64,000 nt of DNA from Mauremys mutica. Its lineage: Eukaryota; Chordata; Testudines; Geoemydidae. Positions 34,443 to 46,429 of this stretch are shown one piece after another. The stretch's first letter is position 1. Every line of letters begins with the position of its first letter. The position numbers and the translations under genes were made by a program. A model generated the notes under the pieces. It worked only from the letters and a program-made list of their open reading frames with translations. It had not been told where the DNA came from and ran no database searches. The stretch lies in NCBI RefSeq assembly GCF_020497125.1, contig NC_059093.1, positions 22,379,301-22,443,300 of the forward strand. Reading direction: 5' to 3'.

Positions 34443-37088
34443 ACAGGAACAGGAAAAAGGGGATCATTTCTCTGAAATACTACCTCCTCTTTGCATGAAA
34501 TGGTACAATCCAACCGTTTTTCAATGGCCACAGTGAATAGTTTCCAAAGAAAGTTAATACTGACATGACACATAATAAAACTATTTGCTCGTCTCTTTTA
34601 AAGCAGAGGCTAAATTTGTTAGTCTCGCTCTTATCTCTACGTACATCAGGATCCTGTGAACAGCAGCAAAGTAGGTAGTTAAAAATCAAAGCCACTGACA
34701 TTAGGTACTTCCCTCCTCTCCCTTTTCACCCCCTGCCCATGATGTTCGAAAGTCTTTGTATCAACTCAATCTAAAATCACCTAATTTTGCATTCTAGGTT
34801 ACCAGGGTGGGAGGTTTGGAGCAAAGGCCTCCCAGTACCCGACTGCTAGTCAAACTCAGTTGCAAAAAAGGCAGATAAGGCTACTAATTTGGAATCCGAA
34901 ATGATCAGGATGGTCTGTGAGGCAGTTAAAACCAGCTACGTTCCTCTTCGGATGTTTTTAAAAAGCGATGAATAAATGGAGTGGAGGTCGTTTTTTGCAC
35001 GGTTTGGACCAGAGGCACAAGTTCACATCAGCTACCAGGCAGAAGGGGCTGCCATTACCTGTCCTCTGAGAAGCATCTGCCAGGTTGCAGCAAGTTAGCC
35101 CAAAAGACTGGAGACCAGTAGGAAGCCTCCCACATTCATATACTTTAATCCTGCAGGCTAGCAAAGCAGATGGAGCTACTAACCTGGTAAGATGCACCAG
35201 GGCGATTATACTCAGTGCCATTTACCATCGTTTCCAACACAGGGACAGACCTAACGTTGCCAAGTTGGGTGCGCAGGCACCACTAGCTTGTGGAGGCCCA
35301 TGTTCGTCTTTCTGAATTAGATTCTATGGAATTATCGGGTAGATGTTGGATGTATCCAACGCCAAGGTCCAAGCGCCAAATGCAGTAGTACTCACCAGCA
35401 GATACATTTCGTTGCATCACAATGACAGCCTGCGGCACAGCCTCACTTCTGCTTCCTGTAGCCACAGTGCCTGTTTCCACATCGGCCGTGGCAGGAACGC
35501 TTTTAAGAGAAGAGAGCTCAAGGTAATAACAGTCCCGCTGCTGCTGGGCTGTGCCCAGAGAGCCACAGCAGTCAGAGGCTCTTTAGCAGTGCTCGGACTG
35601 GACATAAATTGCCATGCCCCTCACCTCACTGCCACTCTAGCCCCACAAAGTGATCATGTGACCCACTGAACCATCTCCCGGGGTAGATGTTCATTCCGAA
35701 TGTTGGTGTTTCAGCACCATCACTATCACTTTCACCACCTCGCCAGGTCAAATTCAAGCTTGAGATCTCTCCATGTCCCCATTACACATGCCAGCAACAG
35801 CCAGTCTCACTCACAGGTCTCTGCTCTCCCAGATAAAGCTAATGCACAGCCCAATTCAGCAGTAAAAGGGTTTTGTGGCACAGTTTGAAATTCAAAGTGT
35901 GAAGTACAATCAGCCACTCTCACCCCTGCAATGGAGGTTCTGAAACGGCTCAGTTTTTAAATGACATTTGAGCCCAGCAGTTCAGAATTACAAACCCCCT
36001 TTCATGCCAAGCAGCGGATGCCCCCACCCTTCAGATCAGCTGAGGAGCCTGCATGTAGCTTGCAGACATGTCTGAGTATAGATTTTACACGAGTGTATCT
36101 GCAAAAAAGATTTGAGGGAGAAGGCAGTCAGCCCTCATAGGGCTTTGGGGAAATTCAAGCTTAGAATGGCTCATTGGTTCTTACTGACTTAAGTGTTCAG
36201 CACATGCAAGCCCCGTCCACACTGACTCTCCCTCAAAAATCTTACTGGAGAGCAGGCGCCTGAACAAGGTGTCGCTACGGGAATCAGGAAGGAAGGGGAA
36301 GTTCCCACAACGTTTAATACATCTCTCTACCTCCCAAATGCCATTCCCTAGCTTTGTGCATGTGGTTCATTTGGTATCCATCACTGCTCGTGGAGAAAGC
36401 TGCATGGGACCAGTGTCATCAATAGTTTTAAGACAATGACGATGACATTGACAAAACAGCACTGTCATTAGCACTACCTAACCTGGAAGCCTGTACCAAG
36501 ACATATTGTTTGGAAAAACTGAACTGGTGACCAAGTTGCGACTTTGCAAATTTCAGTGACTCGCACACTTTTCAAACAACTCAGAATATCCCCAGAAACT
36601 CATTTTGAAGTCTTTGGGTGGAAAGTGTATATTTTTCTGATCGAGCCACAAAAGAAACAGAGCTTCTAAATGTTCTGGCTCTGTCCAGATACAAAGCTAA
36701 CACCCTTCTGACATTCAGAGTATGGAATGCAGATTCTGCCCTGGACTGGTCCGGCTGGGAAACGGATGGGGGAGGGGGAACCGCACATACAGAGGAAGGT
36801 ATATGGCCTGGTTAGTGCAGAAATGGAAGAATGGTTTAGGTAGACGTTTGAGATGAGGTTGTAATGAAACTTTTTCCTTAATACTGTAAATGGGCTCCAG
36901 TATTAATGCCCCTAATGATCGGGCCCATGTGCAGAAGTGATGCCATTTTAATAGGTAAAAGGAATAGAAAACAACTACTGTAGCTAGAGGCACAAATGAA
37001 GGTTCCATGAAGCTGTTAAGGACCAAGTTCAAGCCTCGTACCAGAGCAGGTTGGCTTATTTGTGGGAAGGACCTGCATTGCTGGCATA
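34443..37088. other. Unannotated non-coding stretch
   Basis: No exon, RNA gene or recognised repeat. Confidence 0.5.
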
Positions 37089-37089
37089 T

Positions 37090-37783
37090 GATGGTGTACC
37101 AATCCATGCAACAAACCTCGATGCCAACTCTGCCCACAGATCTACATCAGCGACACCATCACAGGACCTAACCAAATCAGCCACACCATCACCGGTTCAT
37201 TCACCTGCACATCCACCAATGTAATATATGCCAGCAATGCCCCTCTGCTATGTACATCAGGCAAACTGGACAGTCCCTACGGAAAAGGATAAATGGACAC
37301 AAATCAGACATTAGGAATGGCAATATACAAAAACCTGTAGGAGAACACTTCAACCTCCCTGGACAGACAATAGCAGATGTAAAGGTAGCCATCCTGCAGC
37401 GAAAAAAACGTCACGACCAGACTTCAAAAAGAAACGGCTGAGCGCCAGTTCATCTGCAAATCTGACACCATCAGCTCAGGACTAAACAAAGACTGTGAAT
37501 GGCTAGCCAACTACAAAAGCAGTTTCTCCTTCCTTGGTGTTCACACCTCAACTGCTAGAAGAGGGCCTCACCCTCCCTGATTGAATTAACCTCATTATCT
37601 CTAGCCTGCTTCTTGCTTGCATATATATACCTGCCCCTGGAAATTTCCACTACATGCATCTGACAAATTGGGTATTCACCCATGAAAGCTCATGCTCCAA
37701 TACGTCTGTTAGTCTATAAGGTGCCACAGGACTCTTTGCTGCTTTTACAGATCCAGACTAACATGGCTATCCCTCTGATACAT
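37090..37783 (+). mobile_element. Penelope-like element, 3' part with GIY-YIG endonuclease
   Basis: This fragment carries the C-terminal end of a Penelope-like retroelement. A Cys-rich segment (CNKPRCQLCP, about 37108-37137) precedes the GIY-YIG domain. The tail after the stop near 37580 ends with TAAGGTGCCACAGGACTCTT and ATCCAGACTAACATGGCTAT, a terminal sequence repeated at 3037, 8441 and 27044. RT is absent because the copy is 5' truncated. Confidence 0.85.
37107..37580 (+). pseudogene. Penelope GIY-YIG endonuclease domain, broken
   Basis: The domain nicks target DNA in Penelope-like elements. The sequence reads NVIYAS, then a frameshift, then YIRQTGQSLRKRINGHKSDI (about 37250-37309), where the usual Gly after YI is Arg. 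GEHFNLPGQTIADVKVAIL follows. Another frameshift near 37400 precedes ERQFICKSDTISSGLNKDCE and the final GVHTSTARRGPHPP, ending at TGA 37578-37580. Two frameshifts and the changed motif make it inactive. Confidence 0.8.
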
Positions 37784-40290
37784 GGAATGTATTGTTCACT
37801 GAGATCAAACAAAGGCCATATATATCTTTTCTACAAGACAAAAGCATTCCTTTTATACTTATCACTTATTTTCTAAAATCCTTTACAGGTTTTACAGCTT
37901 TAAGCTTTCTGATACATTGAATACTACTAAATTTGTGACATCTCTTTTTTCTTAACAGGACTAAACAGCTCAAGTCAAAACTCAATGATTTGGTAAAATC
38001 CAGATCAAGTGAGGCAACTAACATTTCAAGTAGACAAAACACTTTGGAGGCAGAGGTTTCCTCAAGAAAAGTATCAAAATTGAAGCTAGGAACCATCCTG
38101 CTCAAGATGAAGCCTACAGGAAACCTGAGGAAGAAAAGAAGCATAGGAGACACTTAAATGGCTAATTCTTGAGAGAGGGGCTTACAGTGCAATTTGACCA
38201 ACTCACCTAACAAATAATAGCAACAAAGCACTATATGTTAAGGCTTAAGACAGTAATAGACTATTCTGCAGTCCACCCAGACAAGGGGAGGAAGGAACAG
38301 AGGTCAGTAATACATCAAGACTTGATCAGACACTGCATAACTGATGAACGGATGGTAAATATTGATAACTCATTTTATCACTTTCCCAGGTTAAGAGCAA
38401 CAGACAAACAAATTAGCACTTCAGAGAGTCAAGCACTTATCACAGCCTGTTTGGAAACTGAAGTAGGATTCCTGATTTGAGCCAGGACTTTGGAGAAGAT
38501 TCCTTTATCTGACAACACATGGTCATACTTTAACTCCACCAATATTTAAGGACATCTCACTTTACTGCTCAACTCAAGGGTTCCCAAGTTCATACCTCTC
38601 AAAAACCTTCCCCTCTGACTACAGGTTAAACTCAAAACGTAGCATGTGTCAGGTCTAAACTCAAAATGTGTATTGTTCTTCATGTTACTATAGTCCTGGA
38701 GACTTTCTACCCATGCAACATCTGTCTCATGGGTATTCCACAGTGCACCATCTAAGCCACAATCATGGCCTTCTCTGTCCTTACAATGATGGTCTGAGGG
38801 GCAGAGGCCTTCCTGATTGTCTTTACAAGAAATAATTGCTTCGTATCCAACTATTTTTCAAGGTGCCCCATCCTTCCCCTCACCCACAGAGCTGTACAGT
38901 TGATAAGCAATTATTTTGTGCCGTACTTAACATGGAACACTTTACTCATTCAGCCTTTTAAATTAATTATTTAAGGAAGAAAAATAACTGAGGAACCAGA
39001 AACATGTTGCTTCAAATCCAAGTTGTAGAAAGTAGGAGCCTACAAAGAAAATAATAGTCCATATTTCACAGAAGCAGTTCTAGGACTTACTGTGCTAGAG
39101 TAATTGGGAGACAAATATCAACTCAAAAAAAATTCATTCTGGTTACAGTCATTGCCACATCAAACATGTCCCTGTGTATTAAAACTAACATTATTGCTTA
39201 AAATGTTTAATGGTGATATATTATTCAGCTACTTTCAGGAATTTCTCCATCATCAAATCTTTTTATTTTGCTTAAGTACAGCTGGTCTTTTTTACAAAAA
39301 AGATGTTACAGCCAAGAGCAAAATTACTTACAGAATGGAAACAACGCATCATTTCACCTCCTATTGGTGAGGGTTTGTCTACACTTTTTTCTTCCATGCC
39401 TGTATCTCTAGTCATTAGCCTTTTAGCTAAAATCACTAATTTATAAGTAAAATAAACTCATTTTAACCACTGTTAATGGCATTAATATCAAAGAGAAAAC
39501 CTAAGAATATGGATTAGTAAGATAAGGCCCCAGATAAGTTTACTTCAACCATCTTAAATACCCAATTTTTTTGAAAAAATGAGTTACTTCATATTTGCTG
39601 GACTTCCCTCCCTAATCTTTTAATGAGCCATTACATTTCTTTTTAAAACAGTACATAGCGATTTACTTATTTCACCATCAAAAGACTTTCTATAGTCATT
39701 TAGTATCTCATCAGCTCAATACACCTGAAACATCTTAAACAGAACTCCTAATGCACACACTATTCTCAGCTTTTGGATTATTTGACAGAGTGCCTGGATC
39801 TTCTGATTTAAAAAATGTAAGTCCTCCCCAAATCACGAAGAATGACTCTGAATCAAAAGGCTTGTAGTCTTCTCGTGGATGTGGCTACGATGACCAAAAA
39901 AAGTCACAAACCAACTAATACTGCATTACAACACCTACTCTGTGTTGTCTTCTAAGTCAGCCAAGAGGATTGTTAAAGTAAACTTGAGACAGAAGAATAA
40001 TTTGTATACTTCTGTAAGTCACAGCATTAAGAAACTCGATCACTTCCTGCAAAGCTGGAGCCCACTAACAATATTTGAAACATCTGTCAAACCCCACTAC
40101 TGAACTTTCAGTACACAGCAGGAAGGTAAACACGGCCAATCATTATGTGGCAAGATACTGTGCTGTAGATTCAGACCACAGCTTGCCACACACGATGTCT
40201 CCATGTAACCAAGTCCTATGAAGTTTGTTTAGCTTTTTGTGGGGGCTTTTGGGGATAAAAAAATTAAATATAAAATTAAAAAGCAAACAT
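37784..40290. other. Unannotated AT-rich stretch, probably NECTIN3 intron
   Basis: No exon or repeat family is recognised. It lies directly downstream of the NECTIN3 exon on the minus strand, so it should be intron if the exon is part of an active gene. A MITE-like end GAGGGTTTGTCTACACTTTT sits at 39368. Confidence 0.5.
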
Positions 40291-40292
40291 AC

Positions 40293-40631
40293 CCAATACA
40301 GTTACAGTTGTTGATGACTGGGCATTTCCTAGTGGGAATGTAACTGCTTTGCATATATATTCTCCTGAATCAGAGAAGCTTATATTGTTTAGTGTGATAG
40401 TTGCATCAGTAAGTGAGTAGTTCTTAAGTGACACTCTTCCTTGGTAGTCTCCTCGAGCAGTAAACCCATATTTAGGATGATGAACAGCAATGGTCTGTTT
40501 ACTTTTACCATGTATCTTCTCCCATGAGATTTGTGTTATTGTTCCATTTATTTCAATTATGCATTTCAGGGTGACATTCTTACCCCAAACTGCTGTTACA
40601 TGTGGATCAACAACTGGTTCAACCAAGGCAC
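40293..40631 (-). CDS. NECTIN3: Nectin-3, exon for the first (V-type) Ig domain
   Basis: Nectin-3 is a type I membrane cell-adhesion protein that binds other nectins across cell contacts through this first Ig domain; its tail binds afadin. The exon starts after a TTTTTAG acceptor (AG 40633-40632) and ends at a GTATGT donor (GT 40292-40291). It is 339 bases, phase 1 on both sides. The encoded segment has GALVEPVVDPHVTAVWGKNV at the start, Cys in LKC and YICKA for the disulfide, the core Trp in ISWEK, the DSGEYIC motif, and TFPLGNAQSSTTVTVL at the end. Sequons NVT, NGT and NYS are visible. The close match to nectin-3, rather than nectin-1, -2 or -4, is from family knowledge. No stop or frameshift is present. 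Signal-peptide exon and later exons were not found. Confidence 0.9.
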
Positions 40632-41060
40632 CTAAAAACAAAGAAATGTTGTGTTAGTTGAGAGATGGGTCCAAATCACTAAGTTAAGAACCATATTCCA
40701 AGATAGTTGTCAATAGGGAAGGTGGGACCTTGAGCTGTTCAGGGTGTTGGGATCCAAAGTTTTATTAGGGGTCAGTGCACAGAGCAGACTCATGAAGCTA
40801 ATTTTCTCCTACTGATTACTACCTTCCTACCACACATTCAATCTTTGAGAGCAAACTGACTATACAAAGGTACTTCTACTGTTTCTTCTGGCCATTTGGT
40901 TTAACTGTACCATGTCCTATTAGGGAACCAAAGTAAGATTCCCTAAAGCACCAAAAAAACCAACACCACCCCCAAACAAACAAAAAATCCCCCAAAACAA
41001 ACCACATGTCCAGTACTGAAGGATGAGTCACAGGAAGTTGAACTGTTTAACACAGTGGTC

Positions 41061-41145
41061 TCCAAAGTGGGGTGCGCAAGAGGATCCTTCGGGTGCGTGG
41101 CAGGAGGAGCGCCATACTAACAGCTAAAATGCTGTACTTTCCCAG
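41061..41145 (+). repeat. Possible hAT terminal fragment
   Basis: CAGTGGTCTCCAAAGTGGGG followed by GCGCAAGAGGATCCTTCGGG resembles the end of an hAT-type non-autonomous element. The other end is not identified. Confidence 0.4.
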
Positions 41146-41639
41146 ACTGAACTGTGGTTTGGAGATTCTTAAGCTGCGATTCTCCACACTAAACTTTTCC
41201 TTTCATAATAAAATTGAACAGTTACCTTTTATCTTTCAGCTCACCACCCTGTCAGAATTACATTGCGGAACACTTTTTTCTCCTTACCTTTCATGTGTAT
41301 GGAGAGTAGTACGATCAAGGAAACGTGAAGCTGCCAGTTTGATGCTTCCAGCCAACCCATTGCTGCAGGAGAGGAGTGATTCTGATTTGCCTGTGTTCTT
41401 CTGGGTAGTCCCTGTGCTTCGCCTCTGTCAGATCCTCAGACAAGTCTGCCAGCAAGCCTGAGAGGAGAATGTGAAAGACAAGCCTGTTACAAACCAGTTC
41501 TGCCACCACACAGACCTCAGTTGATCACCTCATGGGGAGGACAGCAGCAGGGCGGCAAGGATCCCAAGCTGGTGTGAATTCCTGAGACAGGAGCATGGTC
41601 TGACTGCCCACACAGGGATCTGTGTAAACTTGGAAGCTG

Positions 41640-42292
41640 CCCCCACCCTCAGTTCCTTCTTGCCGGAAACGCTGACAGAGGGGAAGGAGGGTGGGTTGTG
41701 GAATGGACATGAGCAACACATCTCCAAGAACACCAGTTACGGAACAGGTAACTATCTTTTCTTCTTCCAGTGCTTGCTCATGTCCATTCCACATTAGGTG
41801 ACCCAGCAGTTCCTGTGGAGGTGGGTAGGGGTGCACAGATACACAGACTGTAATACAGCTCTGCCAAACCAAGGCCCTCTGGACGTCCAGTCTTGTGTGG
41901 TCTGGGACAGAGCACAGGCAGGAATACGACCTGGCTCATGTGGAAGGAAGATACCACCTTTGGTAGGAAGGCTGGGTGGGGCCGCAGCTGCACCTTGCCC
42001 TTATAAAACACTCCCTTTACAAGAACTCTAGTTCATACGAACAAAGCCTAAGCAAGACTAGTAAGAGCAGCAAACATCCCATGCACCGCCACTGGCTGCA
42101 AGAAGGAACTGAGGGTGGGGGGAGCCGGCAGCACCCCCTATACCGTGCCATGCAGGCGCCACTCCAGAGGGGGCCGGAGCAGCTCCCTTATGGATACTGC
42201 TGGTGTAAAAACGTCCTGCACCGGTGCATGTGGAGAGCACACATACAATGGGCGATGGACATGAACAAGCACCCGAAGAAGAACTACTAGTT
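41640..42292 (-). mobile_element. Internally deleted DIRS element
   Basis: On the minus strand the left terminal repeat (42292-42090, starting GTTCTTCTTCGGGTGCTTGT) is joined to a remnant of the recombinase ORF (42000-41870: VQLRPHPAFLPKVVSSFHMS), then the internal complementary region (41820-41690), and the start of the right terminal repeat. gag, RT, RNase H and most of the recombinase are gone. The recombinase remnant clearly matches that of the element at 18072-23840 (VQLCPHPAFLPKVVSSFHMD). Confidence 0.82.
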
Positions 42293-43252
42293 CAAACCAG
42301 CAAGGGACCCATGCCCCATGCTGCAGAGGAAGGTGAAAAGCTCCAAGGGTGTCTGCCAAACTAACCAGGTGGAGAAATTCCTTCACAACCCCACGTATGG
42401 GTCAACACCATTTACATAATCAGATACTCACTACAAAGGTTAAAGGGAGATAGATGTACACTACAGAATAGCTCCCCAGCTGTACCTGTGTGACTCATCA
42501 GGTTTCTAGGAATACCTGTGATAGTCTCTCTGGTTTATGTTGCAAATGCTCAGCTGTGGACTCTACACTTAAGCAACGGTGGTCTGTATGTGCGGATGGG
42601 AGGTGGGGGGAGAGAGGACCTTCTTTCCTACCCTCTATAACCAAAATGCATTCCAGGGATTTATATGTTTCACAGCCGTTATTTGCATCTCTCAGTGACA
42701 CCATTTTTTTTTACCATATCCTTAGAAAGCCATAAATATCCCCCACTGACTTGAGACAGAGTTGAACTGATGTTTCTGAGGTAAAAATTAGGCTTTGAGG
42801 ATCAATTTAATCTAGTGTCACTTCACCGACTGCAGTGGAATTACACCAGCAATGCATTTGGTCCCAGAGCCACTATCCACGAGTGTACAACTGAGGGCCA
42901 AATACTGCTGTCCAGATGAGGAATGGATCCTGGTAATGCACAGGAAAAAAGGGTCCCCAGCTAAATCCTGCTCACTTTTGAGAGATGAGAAGTCCCAGGA
43001 TTTGGCCCCTCTCTCTAAAAAATATCTCCCCCTGAACTATCATTTTATTATCGATTGTTTGAGCTGCAAATTGGGAATTTTGTCAGGATTCTTAAAAGAA
43101 AAAAGATGATTTTTTGTGATATTATTCTCTGTAATGACCCAACATAAATTATTCATCTGAAACTGAAAAGGGAAGTGCCCTCTCTGGGATTATTATTAAG
43201 GCTCTGATTTAGTCATGGTTATTTTTAGTAGACATCACGGACAGGTCACAGG
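42293..43252. other. Unannotated stretch
   Basis: No gene or repeat family recognised. Confidence 0.4.
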
Positions 43253-43260
43253 CAATAGAC

Positions 43261-43524
43261 CGGTGGTCCCCAACACGGTGCCCGCGGCTGCCATGGTGCC
43301 CACAGGGGCATCTTAATGCGCCCGCGTCCTAGCCCCCAGGAAAGCACCCGCCAAAATGCTGCCGAATTTCAGCGGCATTTCGGCAGGGACGCGTCTCGAT
43401 GATGCCACTTGCCATCGACAAGTGACGTCATCGAGAGGCATCGCTGCCGAAATTCGGCGGCATTTCGGTGGGTGCTCCACCGCCGCAGTGGTCATTCGCC
43501 AGACGAAAAGGTTGGGGACCACTG
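43261..43524. mobile_element. hAT-type MITE
   Basis: Ends CGGTGGTCCCCAAC and GTTGGGGACCACTG are inverted repeats. The flanks CAATAGAC (43253-43260) and CAATAAAC (43525-43532) match at 7 of 8 bases, the length of an hAT target duplication. Inside, AAATTCGGCGGCATTTCGG and AATTTCAGCGGCATTTCGG repeat. Confidence 0.85.
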
Positions 43525-44388
43525 CAATAAACAAAACTTCACGGCCCCTGACCAGTCCATGATTTATACTAAAAATACCTGTGACTAAATCCTCGGAAGA
43601 TGATGCTGGGGGGCTGGCCGCCCAAGGACCGCTGCCTGGGTCAGTGGACCACGGCTGCTTCGGCCACCCCGGGACCCCTGCTGGGGGCCGCCAGAGAAGC
43701 AGCTGCTGTGGCTGTCCCCAGGGCCACTCCAGCAGCTGGCCCCAGAACCACCCCCTCCATCCTGGGGGAATGGAGAAGAAATAATTGGGGAAATTGGCTA
43801 GAAGAATTTCACAGAGCGTGTCAAACAAAGGGTAAAATAAGTGTGAAAAATGAACCCTGGAATATGCAGCATTTAGCCAAGGCCACAGGTCACTCGTAGC
43901 AGCACACCTATGTACTAGTGATCTCTGTGGCCTGTATACAAAAAGCTTTGAAAATTCAAATAGTTTAAGGTGCTTTCTGTTAATATGAACTACCACTGAG
44001 CTAAACTCTAAAAGAGATTAGATTGTAGACAGAGAGCTCATGGATGTAGACAGCCACACACATCCAACCAGACCTCCCTTCACTCCTTAGAGACCAGTCT
44101 GTTCTTTCAGCTTTCCCGTTGCACGGGCCCTTCACATTCAGGGGAGGGAGCCGGGCACACACCCTATGGAGCCGTTTTCTGGGAAGGTGTGTACAGGACA
44201 CAGCCATTCAGAATTTGGCTCTTGATGTCTGTATTCGAAAACTGACTTATTAATTCCTAGCCAGACAGACCCTCACCCTACACTATGCCACACCATCCAT
44301 CCAACCCCAGCCCTTCCTACTGACACTACCAACCCCACACTGTGCCATGATGTCCAGCTTCCCCCCCCCCGCAACCTGCCCCACTCAC

Positions 44389-44591
44389 CCACCATGGCTC
44401 CCCCGCTTACTAACAGGGTCCACTCCCCCCCTCTTTCCACCTCAGTCTCAGCTGGTTAAACTGTACTGGGAGCTCCCTGCCATGGGCCAGCCTGTCCTCA
44501 AACCACCAGGGGTGATGGCAGAGGCCCCAGAGTCACGAGACCCCTTTCATCTCCGAAGGCTAGATGAGGAACGAGGGGGTGGGCAGGGGGT
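44389..44591 (-). other. Candidate second exon with start codon, left arm
   Basis: On the minus strand CTCCTCTGTCCTGTAG gives a good acceptor (AG 44593-44592). The 203-base segment ends GGAGCCATGGTGG with donor GTGAGT at 44388. The ATG at 44395-44393 has a strong Kozak context, and only ATG GTG G lies before the donor. The same layout occurs in the right arm. No protein can be deduced from so short a coding part. Confidence 0.45.
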
Positions 44592-44641
44592 CTACAGGAC
44601 AGAGGAGCTGGGGTAGATGTTGGGGCCACGGGGGTCCAGGT

Positions 44642-44771
44642 CAGTGGTTTTCACCCTATGGTACGTGGCTCCCTGGGGGTCTGCAGAGCACGTCTGAGAT
44701 GTCCACCGCGGTCTGCACCTCCATTTGAAATGCTTGGGGGGGCCGCGAATGAAAAAGGTTGAAAACCACTG
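44642..44771. repeat. hAT-like MITE within the left arm
   Basis: CAGTGGTTTTCACC and GGTTGAAAACCACTG are inverted ends. The same element is in the right arm (about 63609-63740). No target duplication is visible. Confidence 0.65.
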
Positions 44772-44789
44772 GGTTATAAGAAAGGATGT

Positions 44790-46230
44790 TAGAGATCAAT
44801 GCATGTGTTAGTAGGGGCAGAGGCAGGACTGGGGGCTAGAGGAGGGGTCTGAGGTATTGGGGGGCTGAGGACTAAGCGAGGGATGGTGGGGGCTAGACAA
44901 GGGGAGCATGGGAGGTATTTCGGGATGAAGGCTAGAGGTGGGATGGTGGGGGCTAGAAGAGGAGTGGGAGGGATTTGGGGGACTAGAAGAGGAGGGAGGA
45001 TGGGACGTATTTGGAGGAGGGGAGCTAGAAGAGGAAGGTTTATGAGGTGGGTGGGAGGCATTGGGGGGCCGGTGGGTATTTGGGGGCAGTAGTAGAAAGG
45101 GGGTGGGAGGCATTGGGGGGCTGGGAGGAATTTGGGGGTGGGGACAGAAGGGGGCTGCGTGGCATTGGAGGGATGGGGGTATTTGGGGGTGAGGGTAGAA
45201 GGGGGTGGGAGGCATTGGGGACCGGGAGGTATTTGCGGGCGGGGGCAGAAGAGGGGGGGCAGGAGGCATTGGGAGGTATTTGGGGGGGCAGAGGGTGGAA
45301 GGGGGTAGGAGGCATTGGAGGTCTGGGGGGTATTTGGGGGTGCAGGGGCTAGAAGGGGCTGGGGGGTAGAAGGGGGTGGAGGGTAGAAGGGGGCTGCGCA
45401 GCACTGGGGGGATGGGAGGTATTTGGGGACAAGGGTAGAAGGGGGTGAGAGACATTGGGGACCGGGAGGTATTTGGGGGCAAGGGTAGAAGGGGGAGGGA
45501 GGCATTGGGGATCGGGGGGTATTTGCAGGCAAGGGGTAGAAGGGGTGGGAGGGATTGGGGTGGGTGTAGAAGTGGGGAGCGGGGGTATTTGAGGGAGCTT
45601 GGGGGGGTATTTGGGGGTGGAGGCTACAAGAGGGGGGATGAGAAGCACTATGGGGCTGGGGGGGTATTTGGGGGACAAGGGTAGTTGAGGGGGGTGGGAG
45701 GCATTGGGGGTTGGGGGATATTTGAGGGCGGGGGCAGAAGAGGGGGGGTGGGAGGCATTGGGGGGTATTGGGGGGCGGAGGGTAGAAGGGGGTGGGAGGT
45801 ATTTGCAGAGGGGGCAGGGGGTGTTTGGGAGAGGGGTGTAGAAGGGGGGGGAGGGAGGCATTTGAGGAGGGGGTAGAAGGGGGTTGGGAGGCGTTTCCAG
45901 AGGGGGGCGGGGGTGTTTGGGGGTGGGGTGTAGAAGGGGGGAGGCAGGCATTTAGGGAGGGGGTAAAAGTGGGGTTGGGAGGCATTTGGCGAGGGGGCGG
46001 GGGCTATTTGGGGAGGAGGTAGAAGGGGGGTTGGAAGGCGTTTGCAGAGGGGGGGCGGGGGTGTTTGCGGGTGGGGGTAGAAGAGGGGGGTTGGGAGGCA
46101 TTTGGGGGGTGGGAGATATTTGAGGGGGGTAGAAGCGGGGTGGGAGGTGTTTCAGGAAGGGGCGGGGGCTAGACCACGCGGTGGGAGATATTTGGGGAGG
46201 GGGCGGGGGTAGAAGAGGGGGCGCTCAGGG
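44790..46230 (-). repeat. G/C-rich minisatellite, about 51-base unit
   Basis: Degenerate repeats of a unit like GGCATTGGGGACCGGGAGGT plus ATTTGGGGGC and a GTAGAAGGGGG part, on average about 51 bases, which is a multiple of three. This keeps proline-rich open frames of up to 398 codons on the minus strand. The frames have no domain and change composition with the repeat, so they are not treated as genes. The array would lie in the intron between the candidate exons. Confidence 0.85.
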
Positions 46231-46247
46231 CCCACCCCCCGCCTTAC

Positions 46248-46400
46248 CCGCTCGCGCTCCGGCCCGCGCCACTTGCTGCTCAAGAGCCGCCACGCGAACG
46301 CCTCAGGGCCACTGTGACGCCCCCCGCGAAGCTCCGCCCCTCCCGACACGGCCAATAGGAAGCGAAGAGAGAGCCCTGACCAATCGGAGCGCAAGAAAAA
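46248..46400 (-). promoter_or_regulatory. CCAAT/GC-box promoter and first exon, left arm
   Basis: Reading the minus strand, ATTGG boxes lie at 46384-46380 and 46355-46351, 29 bases apart, followed by GGGGCGGAGC (46340-46331). There is no TATA box and CpG content is high, as in a housekeeping-type promoter. An exon downstream ends with GAGCGCGAGCG and donor GGTAAG (GT 46247-46246). The TSS is unknown. The right arm repeats this arrangement at 62921-63055. Confidence 0.55.
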
Positions 46401-46429
46401 TCCCCCCACCACCCGCCGTGCTTGAGTGC

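Noticed and set aside
44789..45985. 398-codon proline-rich frame on the minus strand
   Set aside because: It is a by-product of a minisatellite with units in multiples of three. It has no domain, and neighbouring frames are equally open.
46152..46412. 86-codon minus-strand frame over the left promoter
   Set aside because: It crosses CCAAT and GC boxes and the equivalent frame is not kept in the right arm.
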